A stretch of DNA of 64,000 nt from Agriotes lineatus (GCA_940337035.1 CALNHX010007678.1:1-64000); one strand, 5' to 3'. Counted from the first letter of the stretch, positions 11,530 to 23,889 are shown. Numbers and translations: made by a program. Notes: a model not told the origin generated them from the letters alone.

Positions 11530-12919
11530 TGGAACAATAAGAAAGCCGACCTGCGATAAATTAATAAAATAAGCAATGGTAGTAAAAATCGCAGATCAAC
11601 CCCCCTACCATTTATACACCACGGCAGCTCTGAAAAACTGTTACTTACTCACCGCGATGGCCGACTAGCTCAAATATCGGCGGCCTCAGATCGTAGGTTC
11701 AGATCATCAGCTATGTACCCTGGAATGTCTTCAAAAAAAGGAAAAGGAAATGGAAATGGGCGCCAGAAATCAAAAGACTTCAAATAACAAGAAGAAAAAT
11801 AAACTACAAGTGACTAGCGTTTAATTAAACATTAATAAAAGTTTTGAAAAGTCAGTAACAAATAATCAGGATAATTAAAATGTAAATAATGTAATAACAA
11901 CATTGTGCGTTAACTGAAGGTTGCGACACGCATAAAATTAAGAACCCCTTTCGGGTTATTTTAATAACTTTAACAAAAACACTCGTGGGATAAGCTTATC
12001 ACAGTCATCTAATAAAACCTTCTGTTAGGCTATTGAAAATAAATAGCGTGACTGTACCTTTTACATAGGGTCGAAACACACATCAAAAATAGCAAAATTT
12101 ATAACTGTGCATAATTAACTATAAGCATGAAAATTTCAAATATTAAAACAAGAGCATGTATGAAATTGAATGTTACATTTTAATAATTGCAAAACGTATT
12201 AATTTAAGTTTTAAATATTGACGGGTTTAAAATGTATAAATGGAGAAACCAGTTATCAAAAACACGATAAATCTTGGAACAGCACAACTAACCTCGCAAA
12301 ATAAGCTGGACGTGAACGGCTACAACCCTTGTTGGAATCGCCAAGGATGCGCAGAAAATTGCTGCAGAAGCATCCCCAAAAAGGCAGCAAAAGCATCTTC
12401 AAAAGGCCGCAAAACGCCGAACTCAGGAGGTGTCGAAAGTGCGATAAGGCTTGGCCTCCGAGATAAACTCGTTATTGAAACGGAACTGGTAATTAAGAGC
12501 TAACAAAAAATGTAATTACTATGGGGATAATAAGACAGAAAAGCGCAATCGTACCTGATAATAATCAGCCCTTAGAAAACACATTGCTCATTGAAATTGG
12601 TTGAGCGCACGTAATTTAATATAATTAACATAAAATCTCGGCCGCGCGAAATGCGCTGCCCGAGGTGAAAAGAATGAGTGCCTCGGACGAAAATTTCGTT
12701 TCCTCGAGGAAGGCTCGCACTCTGATAAAAGATAGCGCGGGTCAGAGAGGGCATTGCGCAAACGATAAGAACTTGATGCAGGTACAAAATGCGTTGGTTT
12801 GGAAAATTTACGAATTCGAAATGCAAAAGGATTTATAATTCAACTAAAAATATACAGGTTAAACCTGAAATAATTGGATAAATGGCGAAACAATTAGGCA
12901 AAGCCAAAAAATTGTTTCA
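11530..12919 (-). repeat. 3' LTR (leftmost)
   Basis: 1390 bp, nearly identical to 15149-16538. Differences include C/T near 11687, two near 12250-12260, A/G near 12472, G/C near 12522 and A/G near 12710. It contains a GC-rich stretch (about 12640-12760) within AT-rich sequence. Two open frames conserved in both LTRs (12240-12503 plus, 12572-12826 minus) are preserved because the LTRs are young, not necessarily by selection. Confidence 0.88.
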
Positions 12920-12927
12920 CTCCCCAC
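12920..12927 (-). promoter_or_regulatory. polypurine tract
   Basis: On the minus strand GTGGGGAG directly abuts the TG start of the left LTR, the expected place for plus-strand priming. Confidence 0.55.
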
Positions 12928-15129
12928 GGCCAAGAGAAATAAAAAGGTTTAAATATGAAAACATTAAAAAATGTAGGAAACCAAAGAATTCGAGAATGAG
13001 ATCGATGATGCCAACACCAAAAGCGAAACGCTATCGAAAAAATCCTCTTTCGAGAAGATAAGCCAAGGGAAACAACCCTTATAAATCGGCTTAAAAATAA
13101 CAGGAGCACCACATAGGACACCGCCAAAAAATAGACGTTCTGTCTAAACCGGACAGAAGCCTAAAAAACTGCTAAACACAGCAAAAACCGACTGCATCAC
13201 ATAGGACACAATCCACCTTCCTACAAACATCCGAAAAACTCACAAAAATCCGAAAAACTCGAACCGCATCATCATCACTCACTCCAAATCTAAGATAACC
13301 CAATATCAAAAAAGCATGAGAGGGAAAAATATCTTGAAAAAAAATGAAACACAGTAAGTACTGCGACAAAAAGATTCGGGTGAAAACCCAGGAAAAGATC
13401 CTAAAAACCATAACCGCCCCGAATTTAGGTAGAGACCCCAGAAGCTGGAGGGAACGACCGCACAACCACCAAACCCCGCTCGGGCATTCAGCCAGTCGTC
13501 GCAGCTAGATGGAAAAGGCGCGCCGGTGACGGACTGAATGTAGCTCCCTCACTGAGTCGGATGGCAACACAATCGCTAGCCCCAACCCCCAGAAATCTCC
13601 ACAAGGCCGAAAAAACCAACCCAAATACCAATAAAATTTAAAAAACCCCAAACAAGTATAAACTCGTTTCGAAAAAAAAATCACATAAAAACAACATAGC
13701 TAAAAAGCCATGAAAAACGATCTGAAAATCAAATCCGTCAAGGTTCTAAGCGAACACAAGCATGAATGGGGAAACAACTCTTAAAAAAGTCCCAAAATAT
13801 GGAGAGAAACGACCCCAACTGCTAGCGTTGCTTAAAAGGGAAAGCAAGATGAAAGTGCTTCCTATCGTGACCTTCCCTGCGTGCCCAACCTACCACCCTA
13901 GCAAGAAACAAAAAGCACAAAAAACAAGTTTTTAAAAGAGACACTGTAGGTGTTTCCACGGTCACAATATCCTATAATACCATAGTCCAAATTCAAATAA
14001 GCGAAGCGCTTTTGAAAAAATCCTCAAATGAGACGGAAGTAATGGCAAGAAAAAGGAAAGTGAAAAGCACTAGAATGCAAGATCCGTAGGGAACATACCC
14101 TACAGCAACTTTTAAAAACCGAAGAGAAAACGGGACATAAGGAAAAGAGAAAAGGAAAGAAGAGGAAAATGAACCAAAAAACTAGAGTTCGGAAAAACTC
14201 ACGCTGCCACACCCACTCATCCAAGCTTCGACTGGCTAGGTCTACTATTCCATGCCGTGACCCGGGTTTACGGAGACATGGACACGCTTAAAGACGAGGA
14301 AACACAAGGAAAACAAACCGCCTTCAATCGCAAGGAAAAATCCGCACTCAACCAGATGCATAAAAAAACGCAAAAAAAATTGCATAAAACAATGCATAAC
14401 AAGATGCAATAGCGCATCAAAATCGACGGAAAAAATATCTCCTGTCACGTCTGACAAAAGAAAAACCTGCACCACATCGGACACAGAAAAAAATATAGAC
14501 ACCCTGTTTACACCGAACAGGGGCCTAAAACGAGGACTGCCTCACATCCAAAAATCGCATCCAAAAACGGAAATGCATAATAACGCATTCAAAAAAAAAT
14601 TAAGAGCCAGAAAGAACAACCCGGAAACAACCCGTCGAGACCCTTAGTAATCACAAGTACGGCGAGGCAAGTAAATAAAAATCCCAAAAATGGAGTAGAT
14701 TACACCAAACCGCACAAGTAATTCACGCAGGCCCTCGACCCACCGATACGCAACCAAAGGAAGGATAAGGAAAAACCAAACATACCACACTACCAAAGCA
14801 CACACGCAACCAATCAAAGAAACCATTCAGAAACGTCATTCACCAAAGCATACCCTTTCAACAAAGTCCATCACACTACCCATAAACATACCGCTAAACC
14901 AATCATTCGTCAAGAAGGATGAGGGAAGAAAAGTCAATAAACAACCGAACGAAAGGATACGTAAAGAAAGGAAAAGAAAAGAAAGTCAAATATAAATACG
15001 TGCACTACAACAAGATGTGAAAATTACAAAATGCATAAGAGGTACAAATTTAAAGAGTACAAAATTAAATATTGATAAATAAAGACATCCAGGTAAACAC
15101 AGCTGATGTAACTACCAAAATCGAGAGCC
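12928..15129 (-). other. non-coding interior of the LTR element
   Basis: A-rich on the plus strand. Minus-strand frames of 60-97 codons exist but are phenylalanine/leucine-rich translations of T-rich sequence, with no retroviral motif. A degenerate direct repeat is visible: about 13103-13200 and 14465-14560 share CACCACAT-GGACAC, then ATAGAC, CTGT-TA-ACCG-ACAG and GCCTAAAA words. Confidence 0.6.
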
Positions 15130-15147
15130 CCATAGCGTTGGTCGCCA
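15130..15147 (-). promoter_or_regulatory. primer binding site (tRNA-Arg-like start)
   Basis: On the minus strand TGGCGACCAACGCTATGG begins one base after the LTR end CA. The TGG opening pairs with a tRNA 3' CCA; TGGCGACC fits some arginine tRNAs for eight bases. The specific tRNA is uncertain. Confidence 0.5.
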
Positions 15148-15148
15148 G

Positions 15149-16538
15149 TGAAACAATAAGAAAGCCGACCTGCGATTAATTAATAAAATAAGCAATGGTA
15201 GTAAAAATCGCAGATCAACCCCCCTACCATTTATACACCACGGCAGCTCTGAAAAACTGTTACTTACTCACCGCGATGGCCGACTAGCTCAAATATCGGC
15301 GGCCTTAGATCGTAGGTTCAGATCATCAGCTATGTACCCTGGAATGTCTTCAAAAAAAGGAAAAGGAAATGGAAATGGGCGCCAGAAATCAAAAGACTTC
15401 AAATAACAAGAAGAAAAATAAACTACAAGTGACTAGCGTTTAATTAAACATTAATAAAAGTTTTGAAAAGTCAGTAACAAATAATCAGGATAATTAAAAT
15501 GTAAATAATGTAATAACAACATTGTGCGTTAACTGAAGGTTGCGACACGCATAAAATTAAGAACCCCTTTCGGGTTATTTTAATAACTTTAACAAAAACA
15601 CTCGTGGGATAAGCTTATCACAGTCATCTAATAAAACCTTCTGTTAGGCTATTGAAAATAAATAGCGTGACTGTACCTTTTACATAGGGTCGAAACACAC
15701 ATCAAAAATAGCAAAATTTATAACTGTGCATAATTAACTATAAGCATGAAAATTTCAAATATTAAAACAAGAGCATGTATGAAATTGAATGTTACATTTT
15801 AATAATTGCAAAACGTATTAATTTAAGTTTTAAATATTGACGGGTTTAAAATGTATAAATGGAGAACCCAGTTATCACAAACACGATAAATCTTGGAACA
15901 GCACAACTAACCTCGCAAAATAAGCTGGACGTGAACGGCTACAACCCTTGTTGGAATCGCCAAGGATGCGCAGAAAATTGCTGCAGAAGCATCCCCAAAA
16001 AGGCAGCAAAAGCATCTTCAAAAGGCCGCAAAACGCCGAACTCAGGAGGTGTCGAAAGTGCGATAAGGCTTGGCCTCCGAGATAAACTCGTTGTTGAAAC
16101 GGAACTGGTAATTAAGAGCTAACAAAAAATGTAATTACTATCGGGATAATAAGACAGAAAAGCGCAATCGTACCTGATAATAATCAGCCCTTAGAAAACA
16201 CATTGCTCATTGAAATTGGTTGAGCGCACGTAATTTAATATAATTAACATAAAATCTCGGCCGCGCGAAATGCGCTGCCCGAGGTGAAAAGAATGAGTGC
16301 CTCGGACGAAAATTTCGTTTCCTCGAGGGAGGCTCGCACTCTGATAAAAGATAGCGCGGGTCAGAGAGGGCATTGCGCAAACGATAAGAACTTGATGCAG
16401 GTACAAAATGCGTTGGTTTGGAAAATTTACGAATTCGAAATGCAAAAGGATTTATAATTCAACTAAAAATATACAGGTTAAACCTGAAATAATTGGATAA
16501 ATGGCGAAACAATTAGGCAAAGCCAAAAAATTGTTTCA
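15149..16538 (-). repeat. 5' LTR (rightmost)
   Basis: 1390 bp, partner of 11530-12919, ending TTGTTTCA before the AGTT duplication at 16539-16542. On the minus strand this is the promoter-bearing copy. Confidence 0.88.
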
Positions 16539-16923
16539 AGTTGTATTGAGATATATTGTCTCACGCCGAGTTGGCGGATTAAAAGCGCTTCACCAATCAT
16601 TGGCTACACGTGGCCTAAATTTAATCTGGGGTAAATCTTTCGAAACTATTCGCGCCGTGTTTTAGCGTTTTAGGTTCTTCTCTTTCTTTAGTAACCAGTC
16701 CAGTAAAAACTCGTTGGCTCTCTCTTGGTTTTTAGTAATTTGTTAGTACTTAAAGAGCTGCACGCTATCTTCCTGAACTAGCCGGCCAGCAATTGTATCC
16801 AAGTAGTCATAAAGTTTGTTTTGTTTAAGAGAATTTACCGATAAATCGATTTGAAGCCAACATACTACTCAGGATCGTTATCGTGAGAATGGTGAATGCT
16901 AAGAAACAATGAAGAATTCCTGA

Positions 16924-17235
16924 GGATGCGATAGATAATTAATTTAAAATACTAGAAGGAGGAAGAAAGAACAACAGTCACTCAATATCCCTGAAACCTG
17001 CACTGAACTGTGATATAGTTTTGTACCAATTGGTTTGCGTTTCATTCCTCAAATGAAAACGGTTATTCAGTTATGCAACCTTGTTTACCTGGAGGGCGTG
17101 TTGCATGCCCTTGAATCCACCATTTGCTACAACTTCAAAGCGTTTCATTTATTTGGAACACCACGCTGCACGTGTCCGTTTGGCATACGTTTTCCCTTCC
17201 GTTCTTGCAAATTTTAATTGCCTCCCCATATTTCA
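16924..17235 (+). repeat. dispersed copy of the LINE-tail repeat
   Basis: It contains AATTTAAAATACTAGAAGGA, then AGAACAACAGTCACTC, GCGTTTCATT, and TTTGGCATACGTTTTCCCTT before a GCAAATTTT-type end. This is the same order of blocks as in 9063-10400. Confidence 0.6.
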
Positions 17236-18460
17236 GGGGAAACAGGCGGCAGAGGAGCGTATGTTTTCTCCGGCAGACAAAATAGAAACGTTGCGAACGT
17301 GTTCGTGGCATTAAAAATGTGCCAGGCGTGCGTGCTGGTTTCGTAATTATAACGAGGTAGCTGAATAATTGGCGAAATCAATCAAGCGGCTGCGAAGTGT
17401 CAGCTGTCAGTTGTTAGCAACTGCACCCCGGAGTCCGATAAATTCCGGGAGTGTGCATGTGCCTCGGCGGCTCCCTCTCGTGCGGGTGTTGACTCTATTC
17501 ATCCCCAGTGTTGATGCAAACTCATAATTGGATGAGCGAGTTTTATTAGCTATTTATACTACGCAAATATTTGTTTTGCTTAATAAGGCAGCAACGCACT
17601 TCCCGTTGCGCAAAATATGGAATTTGCAAGGACTTGGGACCACATATGCCAGGAATGCTGCCGAGAGCCATGAAATAGCCGGGCAGCATGACTGCGCCCG
17701 TATCAAAGGCGTTTTGTACTCGTAAGGACAAATATAGATGACAAAACAAGGGCTGCTAACTTCATAACTTAGGTTGAGTACGTACAAGATCAAAGGACAA
17801 ATATGAGCATGGCCCGCACAGTTATAGTTCCCTATCGCCCTGCGGTTTCAAAAGACATGCATTCACTGGCAAGTGCCAAGTTTACGTATTAATGCTTCAA
17901 CGACGTTAATCGGGAGTTGAGCTTACTCTGACTGAGTTATTTTTAATTCGCCAATGGGCACGGCTCCGCCAATTAATTTAATGGTCTACAGTTAATTAGG
18001 GATTTTTATGTGACCTCTAATTTTGATTACATTGATTATAAGCATGTTTGTTTCTACAAATGAGATCGTTTGCACAACTTTTAATTAGAAAATGAAATCG
18101 TTTCCCTTTTGTTTATTTTATAATTGGAATTTATATGTACGCATCAATCGTTTTTCAGACATCTCAACTAGAGCTTTAGAAATACAGCATTTAAGAACAC
18201 TTTCATCAACAATTGTTTATATCGAAATATTCAACTTACTTCAAGGATCTGCTATGTGGAGCTAAATTAACTGTTCTCAGACATAGTTTACACAGAAACT
18301 TTTAGAATAAGTACTTTCAGAAAATAAGAATATTTACTACCTAAAACAGGTTTTTTGTGTCTAATAACTAGCCTATATTGTAAGCAACAAAAGCTTCTCA
18401 AAATAAAATTGTCAAGCAACCGATATAACGTAACAAAATATTGTAAAAAAAAGATTTAAC

Positions 18461-18756
18461 TGGGCACCCACCTCTATTCGTTTGCAACAATGAAACTAGC
18501 AGCAGCTAATAGCTATCGCCAAACCAATGACGTATTAAAGAGGAAGAAGAAGACTTCGCTATAATTCCTATATAATTTTTAGATTGTTAGGAAATGAAAA
18601 AGGAACATTCCTTCACTTTTGTTTCCGTTAACGTCCAGAATTCATTGCTTCTTATTTTGATAAAATTGCCTTAGAGGTGGCACCTTTTATCCTAGATAAA
18701 ATGGCAGTTGCTCTTCTCTTTCCTCATCTATTCTCTATACAGAGGAGTGGTGCCCA
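18461..18756. repeat. possible 296-bp TIR element
   Basis: TGGGCACCCACCTCT on the left pairs with AGAGGAGTGGTGCCCA on the right, with one gap. No clear target duplication, so low confidence. Confidence 0.3.
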
Positions 18757-21299
18757 AAAGGATATAATAATAAAAAAAAGTAATAAAACCTCATGATCTA
18801 CGACGGCCAGAGACAGGTATTGACGACATCTCTTTACTGATTTCTATCTTCAGCTTGCAGTGGCAGTTGTTAAAGATGTTCCAGTTAAAGTTTTAATTTG
18901 GTCTGGTTGGAGGGCGTCCTCTAGGTTGTTTACCTTCAAATTTACCTTGGATGATTAATCTTTCTAAATTAAGTACTAGGGCTTCGTCGTGCTATATGTC
19001 CAAGAAGCTAAAACGTCCGGTTTGAATGGAGGCGTCGGGTCGCTGTTCCGTAATGGCTCTAAGAGGTCGAATATTAGATTTGCGGAAGAAAAACTATGTC
19101 AACACTGTTCATAATTGTTAATCTTAGCGTGTGTATTGTTCGTTTACTTGTGTTTAAGGTTTCAGTGCAACATTGTTACAATTCAGATCTTTTACATAAG
19201 TTTTATAACGGCACATAAATCAAAAATCTGGTGTGATACACGCACACAACTTTCTTTTACAGTGATCTTATAATTCGCCAAAAAGTTGTTTTTAATTTTT
19301 AAACATTTGTCAAAATTTTTTCAAAAATTACAAATTCTACAGAAACCGTACAAAATAGAGTGTTGGTTGAAGAGCCAATTTTTTTCTAAAATTTTAAGCT
19401 GGATTCAAAAATGTAATAATATACCGGATTTTCTATTTAAAATAGGAGTTAATAAAAAAACCATTTTAGAGGTATTCAACTGAAAAATCACCTATCTCAC
19501 ATCAATATACATTAAAAAAATAATAAAAATGTATGTTTATCTGTTATCTGCAATACTGGAAAGCTTCGCTAAATTGTTTTTAGGACTCTCGCACATTTTA
19601 AAAGTTATTTCGTACCACAGGCATATTTTTTTCGTCCTTTTCGAGATACGAAACGCCTTGTTCCGGCTTGAATAGCGTTTCTTTTTCGTACGTGCCCTGG
19701 CCTTAGCAGCAAGCATAATTGTCGTTTCCCAGAAAAGCATTTTATACAGCGCGAGTACTTCATTCTCGCTTTTAGTAGCGTTAGCTGACTGCGTACTACG
19801 TTTCTAGCTTTTACGCGAAATTTCTAAGCCACCGATTCAGCCTGCTTTGGTAGGCCTACATTCTTTTCGTCCTGTCAGCCCTGTTAGACTTTGATTTTTA
19901 TCGATTGAGTAACCAGCTTTACAGTCATATTTCTCTTGCGACCTGTTAATTTCTGCAAGTACCTTCAACCTGCTGCAGCATAGCTGTGGGAGCCCGCTTG
20001 GAGGCTATCTACTGCCTAAGCTTGGTCTTCCAGATAAGTAAATTACTACCTAGTGAACTACGCTGTCGAAAGCTCTATTATAGTTGTGGAATTATACCCT
20101 TTCAACGTAACGTCCTGATCTTCGTTCGTGCTATTCAACCGACACACCTGGTTGGATTCCCTTCAGGGCTTGAGTCAAAGATATTTATTTTACGAGCTTC
20201 AGGTGTATTAGCGTGGAGAAATTAAAGTAACATCGCGCATAGCTCATTACTCTTAGCTCAATATTTAGTTGCTTAGTACCTTGGATCTTTTCTCAGTCTG
20301 TAGTTTACATTTAAATTGTTTGACCTTTAACTTCTTATTGAATTGTGTTAATTACTAGTATAAAATTCCATTTGAGGGTGCATCTTTTGCTTAACTAATG
20401 TTCTGACATCTCCAGTAGTGTCTTGTGTGGAAAAGTTAATGTCCTGCATGTATTTTATGTGACTTCCATACTAAATAAGTGTTTAATATTGTTAATGTAA
20501 ACATGAAATTTAGTAACTAAGTAACTCTACATTATGCCACCTGTGTCTGAACTTATTTCCACAAGGGGCGACACTAGGAAGCCTCCAGAAGACCCCGTTT
20601 ACGACAGGTAAGAAGCTTAAAGAGAGCCAGTAGTTCAGCATGAGGGATGGGTCTTAAAGTGAAATATAAGAGGGCTCAGTGTGCTGGGACTGAAAAAAAG
20701 TCTCGGTAATCACACGGTAAATCGTAAATAAGTTTCCTGAAAGTCCAGCTGAAAATCGGCCGCTCTACAGATAAATCGCTGATACGATGAGTAGATCAAA
20801 ACAGGCATATGCTAGTCTGTATAAAACGTCTCGATTGGTAAAAAGCAAAACGAGTGACAAAATCTTATAAATATCTCAGAATGCCTCTAAAGCCTTTTAA
20901 GGGTAGTGGACTGAAGAATACAGGGATATTTAATAAAGTTCTAAGACAACGATGCTTCTTTTTTCGGTAAAAGATGTATACTAGAAAAAATCAAATGTAT
21001 CCTTCCTATGTTTTTTAGCTTCATGCGGATGTCTTGAATGCAACCTACAAGATGAAACAAATATAAAACGGAACTGCAACTACTGCGGACGATAAAAACA
21101 CTGCAGGTTTTCTAATGATAGGCAGGTTGTAGCTGGAACTCTCATCTACACATAGCTAAAGCGGCGTCCTGCCAGAGCTTGTGTGTCAAGCTATGCATGC
21201 AGGTAAAATGCTAGTATATTTGTCAGGAGTCATACAATGTAGATAAGGAGCAGACAGTGAACATCAAGTTTTGCTTTCATCTCGGGAAAACGATCGTAG

Positions 21300-21845
21300 T
21301 AACATTCAAAATATTAAAAACTGTGTACGTCGGCGAGACCTTGTTCCTTACCCACATTTTTTGTCCTGTTTCGAAACGATTGAAAAAATCTGACAACTTG
21401 TGGCGACTGACCAATGACTGACATTGAAAAAACTAGGAAACTGGAAATCAGCCATTAAACCATTGGGTCTACTTTGGAGAAGCGTTTAGAGAAAAGAAGA
21501 GTGTGTACCAAATTCATCCCGCATAATTTGACCCCTGAGTAAAGCTCACATCGAGTGGTCATCCCTCGCGACAATCTACAGTTCGTAGATTTAACGTTGT
21601 TACTGGTGGTGAGTCGCAGTAATTTCAGTACGACCTCGAAAGCAAGAGATAAAGCATGGAATACTGTTCAAAGACGCTTCCAAAATCGAAGGTTAAGGCC
21701 ATAGTTATCCCTTTCTTCAAAAGAAAAGACATTATTCACAAGGAATTCGTGTCACCGTCACTAGGTTGTACTACAACGATGTTACAATGCGTTTAATGAA
21801 GCGCGTTGGTTATGTGCAGCAGCGAATTCTGGTATATATTATATC
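21300..21845 (+). pseudogene. mariner transposase fragment (dead)
   Basis: Conserved mariner blocks appear in order in shifting frames: VCTKFIPHNLTPE near 21501-21539, a TGGES block near 21602-21616 where the family has the first catalytic aspartate (TGDES), FQYD, and KVKAIVIPFFKRKDIIHKEF at about 21690-21749, then an RLMKRV-like block near 21789. The aspartate position is glycine, stops interrupt the frame, and the C-terminal half with the remaining catalytic residues is absent. This is the middle of a DD34D-type Tc1/mariner transposase. I could not place its TIRs. Confidence 0.7.
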
Positions 21846-22646
21846 GTCGATAGCAGCGGTGCGTACTAGTAGAGGTAGATTACTTCGAATGATGCTAGGA
21901 GTACTCTTCCCCATAGATACGATACGCGCGCTGTATATGATCGATTCCGTTTTATTATGTTTAACCTTGAATGAAGAACTAATTAATCATTTTCAGTATT
22001 TTTGTCAATGGTTGTTTTTAAATGTCTGCACGTCGGAGATTAAAAATTTCTACTATTTTTTGTGGCTGTTATAGCCATAAATCTTAATGTTGCAGTAATT
22101 TAATTATATGTCGAAGTCATGAAGCTTTTGCACATGGCCATTAGTCATATATTGAGAGGCAACTCCTATGCGACCCAGACAAAATTTTCTACATTCTTCC
22201 CGAGATTTTAGTCTTGCGTTGTTTCACATCTAAAAAGTAAGTAACTCAAGCATTATTTATTCCATCCTATATTCAACCTAATAGAAAATATGTTACATCA
22301 TATTGTTACTATTAAGAATATAAAGTAATTTCGTAGATGATTGATTTGGACGAAAAATATACCCATAGAACTGCAATATATTTTGTGATTGGTTATTCTA
22401 TTTTCGGAATAATTTTGAATTATGTCTTGCGATTTCTCATGCCTCACGTCGTACGTTGTTCATATTACTAATATTAATTTTACGGAACGCAGATAAATGG
22501 CTGGAATTAACCGACCTGATTAATTTTGTAGCCCTGGCAGTACAAGAAATAATTAGAATTTGGCATACCTACATTCTGATTAAGCAAAAGGTCCGGTGGT
22601 TAATCAACTGTGATACAGTCAACCTTCAGATCCCCCGTTATTGAAA
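21846..22646. other. no gene recognised
   Basis: AT-rich 3' flank of the BAR-like gene. No domain-bearing frame on either strand. Confidence 0.4.
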
Positions 22647-22652
22647 TTTATT
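22647..22652 (-). terminator. candidate poly(A) signal of the BAR-like gene
   Basis: AATAAA on the minus strand about 180 bp after the stop codon. Confidence 0.4.
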
Positions 22653-22829
22653 CGCTGTACATTGCTGCGTAATATGCTTTCCGTACACCAATCCACGTGT
22701 ATAAATTATAAGATAAGACTAACGCGGCTCAGCGCTGGCTAAGACTTAATCAGAATAGAATCGTCTAGCAAATCTAGGAAATCTGGCGCTTAAAATGAAA
22801 CAGTCTCTTAATTTACGTCCGTGGAATTA

Positions 22830-23849
22830 TTAATCTCCTGCAATTGCCGGCGAGCGGGAGCAATTACTGCATATTATGGCACCTTCTACGAGTGGTACTT
22901 CATGTAGATTTCCTTTTATAGCCACTAAATCATTGCAATTGCGCAGAGACGCCTCCAAATGCTTAAGCAATGAAGACAGATCCGTCCTATCGGAGGCAAT
23001 CTTTTGCAGATCAGAGCCCAGTTCGTTAAAACTACTTAGCAGAACCTTCATTCGGGCCGAAATTATGTCCGGGAGCTCCTGATCCAGCATACATCTGCTG
23101 TGCTGGAAGCCTAGCAGAATCCCATCGAACTGTCGCTGCAGCTTCTCCAATTGCGCCATGTTCAAGTTGGCGTTCTGCAGGAGCAGTTTGAAGTTTTGCG
23201 ACGCCGTGTTGTAATCCCTCTTCTTCTCATTATAATCCATGATTAATTCGTCGAGTTCCTTGGAGGTCTCCAGCGACGTTCTAATGTTGTCCTTAATGGC
23301 GTAATATTCCTCCAAGACCGACCCCTCGCAGAGCCTCTTCACCACCTGCGATAAGTTCTCCGTTATAACTATCGACTTCTCGTTGACAATTAACCCATTT
23401 AGCTGGTGACACAGCCGATAGCACGCTCTCTCCTCCAGCTCCAGGCACTCTAAATACAAGAGCACACTCTGCATGATGCTCTCTATCCTATCGAACTTTA
23501 CCTGAAGTATGTTATGCCTGTCCACGTTTATGCTCTCCTCCATTTGGGCATTGGACAGTTGCATTTCTATCTTCTGACGTCTCAGGGTTAGTTCGTCTGT
23601 GTTCCAACATGATTTCTTGGATACTATCACGTGCTTCATGCTGCTCTTCTTGATTTTTATGTACCCCTCCTGGCACTTGCAAGAGTCTCTGTGACTTTTT
23701 GAAGGGTTTGTTTTTATGACATTGTCGGTTTGTTCGTACTCGGAGTTTGACGTGGAGTCTGACTCGCAGCTCTCGCTGCTTTGGCATTCTTTCAATAGCA
23801 AGGGCTCCGAGTCGTGCTTTTTGTGCCTTTTCTTTGCTCCTTTGCCCAT
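22830..23849 (-). CDS. BAR-domain-like coiled-coil protein
   Basis: 339 codons, one uninterrupted exon with an ATG and a stop. The first 16 residues are basic (MGKGAKKRHKKH), followed by a Ser/Glu-rich acidic stretch to about residue 45 and a small Cys/Lys patch. From about residue 85 to 310 the chain is almost entirely heptad-like helix. The block from about 205 to 285 (DYNEKKRDYN near its start, then QELPDIISARMKVLLSSF) has the shape of the second and third helices of a BAR domain, where an E-LP-hh-R-hhhLh-pSF pattern is typical. BAR dimers bind and bend membranes; that role is inference here. There is no SH3, PH or signal peptide. GC content is clearly higher than the flanks, as expected for a selected gene. 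Lack of introns could mean a retrogene. A 2.5-kb transposon begins 150 bp upstream of the ATG. Another long coiled-coil family remains possible. Confidence 0.75.
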   Translation of the reverse strand: MGKGAKKRHKKHDSEPLLLKECQSSESCESDSTSNSEYEQTDNVIKTNPSKSHRDSCKCQEGYIKIKKSSMKHVIVSKKSCWNTDELTLRRQKIEMQLSNAQMEESINVDRHNILQVKFDRIESIMQSVLLYLECLELEERACYRLCHQLNGLIVNEKSIVITENLSQVVKRLCEGSVLEEYYAIKDNIRTSLETSKELDELIMDYNEKKRDYNTASQNFKLLLQNANLNMAQLEKLQRQFDGILLGFQHSRCMLDQELPDIISARMKVLLSSFNELGSDLQKIASDRTDLSSLLKHLEASLRNCNDLVAIKGNLHEVPLVEGAIICSNCSRSPAIAGD

Positions 23850-23889
23850 TGTGTGTAAAATCTAGTGTATATGTCAAAATTGATTAAAT

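Larger units (their letters stand above)
11530..16538 (-). mobile_element. non-autonomous LTR retrotransposon (LARD-like)
   Basis: Two direct repeats of 1390 bp (11530-12919 and 15149-16538) flank a 2229-bp interior. Each repeat runs from TGAAACAA (TGGAACAA in the left copy) to TTGTTTCA, so the LTR ends form a short inverted repeat. A 4-bp duplication AGTT lies immediately outside both ends. Strand is set by a primer-binding-like TGGCGACC one base inside the right LTR and a GTGGGGAG purine run just before the left LTR, both read on the minus strand. I found about eight substitutions between the LTRs, so the insertion is recent. The interior encodes no recognisable gag, protease, RT or integrase; mobilisation would need proteins supplied by a relative. 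The TGGCGACC start suggests a Ty3/gypsy-type parent, but that is inference. Confidence 0.85.
16543..21299. other. no gene recognised
   Basis: Mostly unassigned AT-rich sequence with one LINE-tail copy and one possible TIR element listed separately. GC is visibly higher around 17380-17500. None of the open frames (17035-17314, 17528-17793, 19286-19483, 19537-19740, 19986-20225) resembles a known domain. Confidence 0.4.

Noticed and set aside
12240..12503. 87-codon plus-strand frame present in both LTRs (also 15859-16122)
   Set aside because: Conservation follows from the youth of the LTR pair; the frame is antisense to the element and has no recognisable domain.
13172..14826. Several minus-strand frames in the LTR element interior
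   Set aside because: Phe/Leu/Ser-rich translations of T-rich sequence without gag or pol motifs.
20534..20607. Short ATG-initiated frame ending in a GTAAG donor
   Set aside because: Only about 25 codons, with no family resemblance and no acceptor or partner exon; such donors occur often by chance.
23512..23877. 121-codon frame overlapping the BAR-like gene start
   Set aside because: It begins with TTG, not ATG, and is an out-of-frame shadow of the gene.
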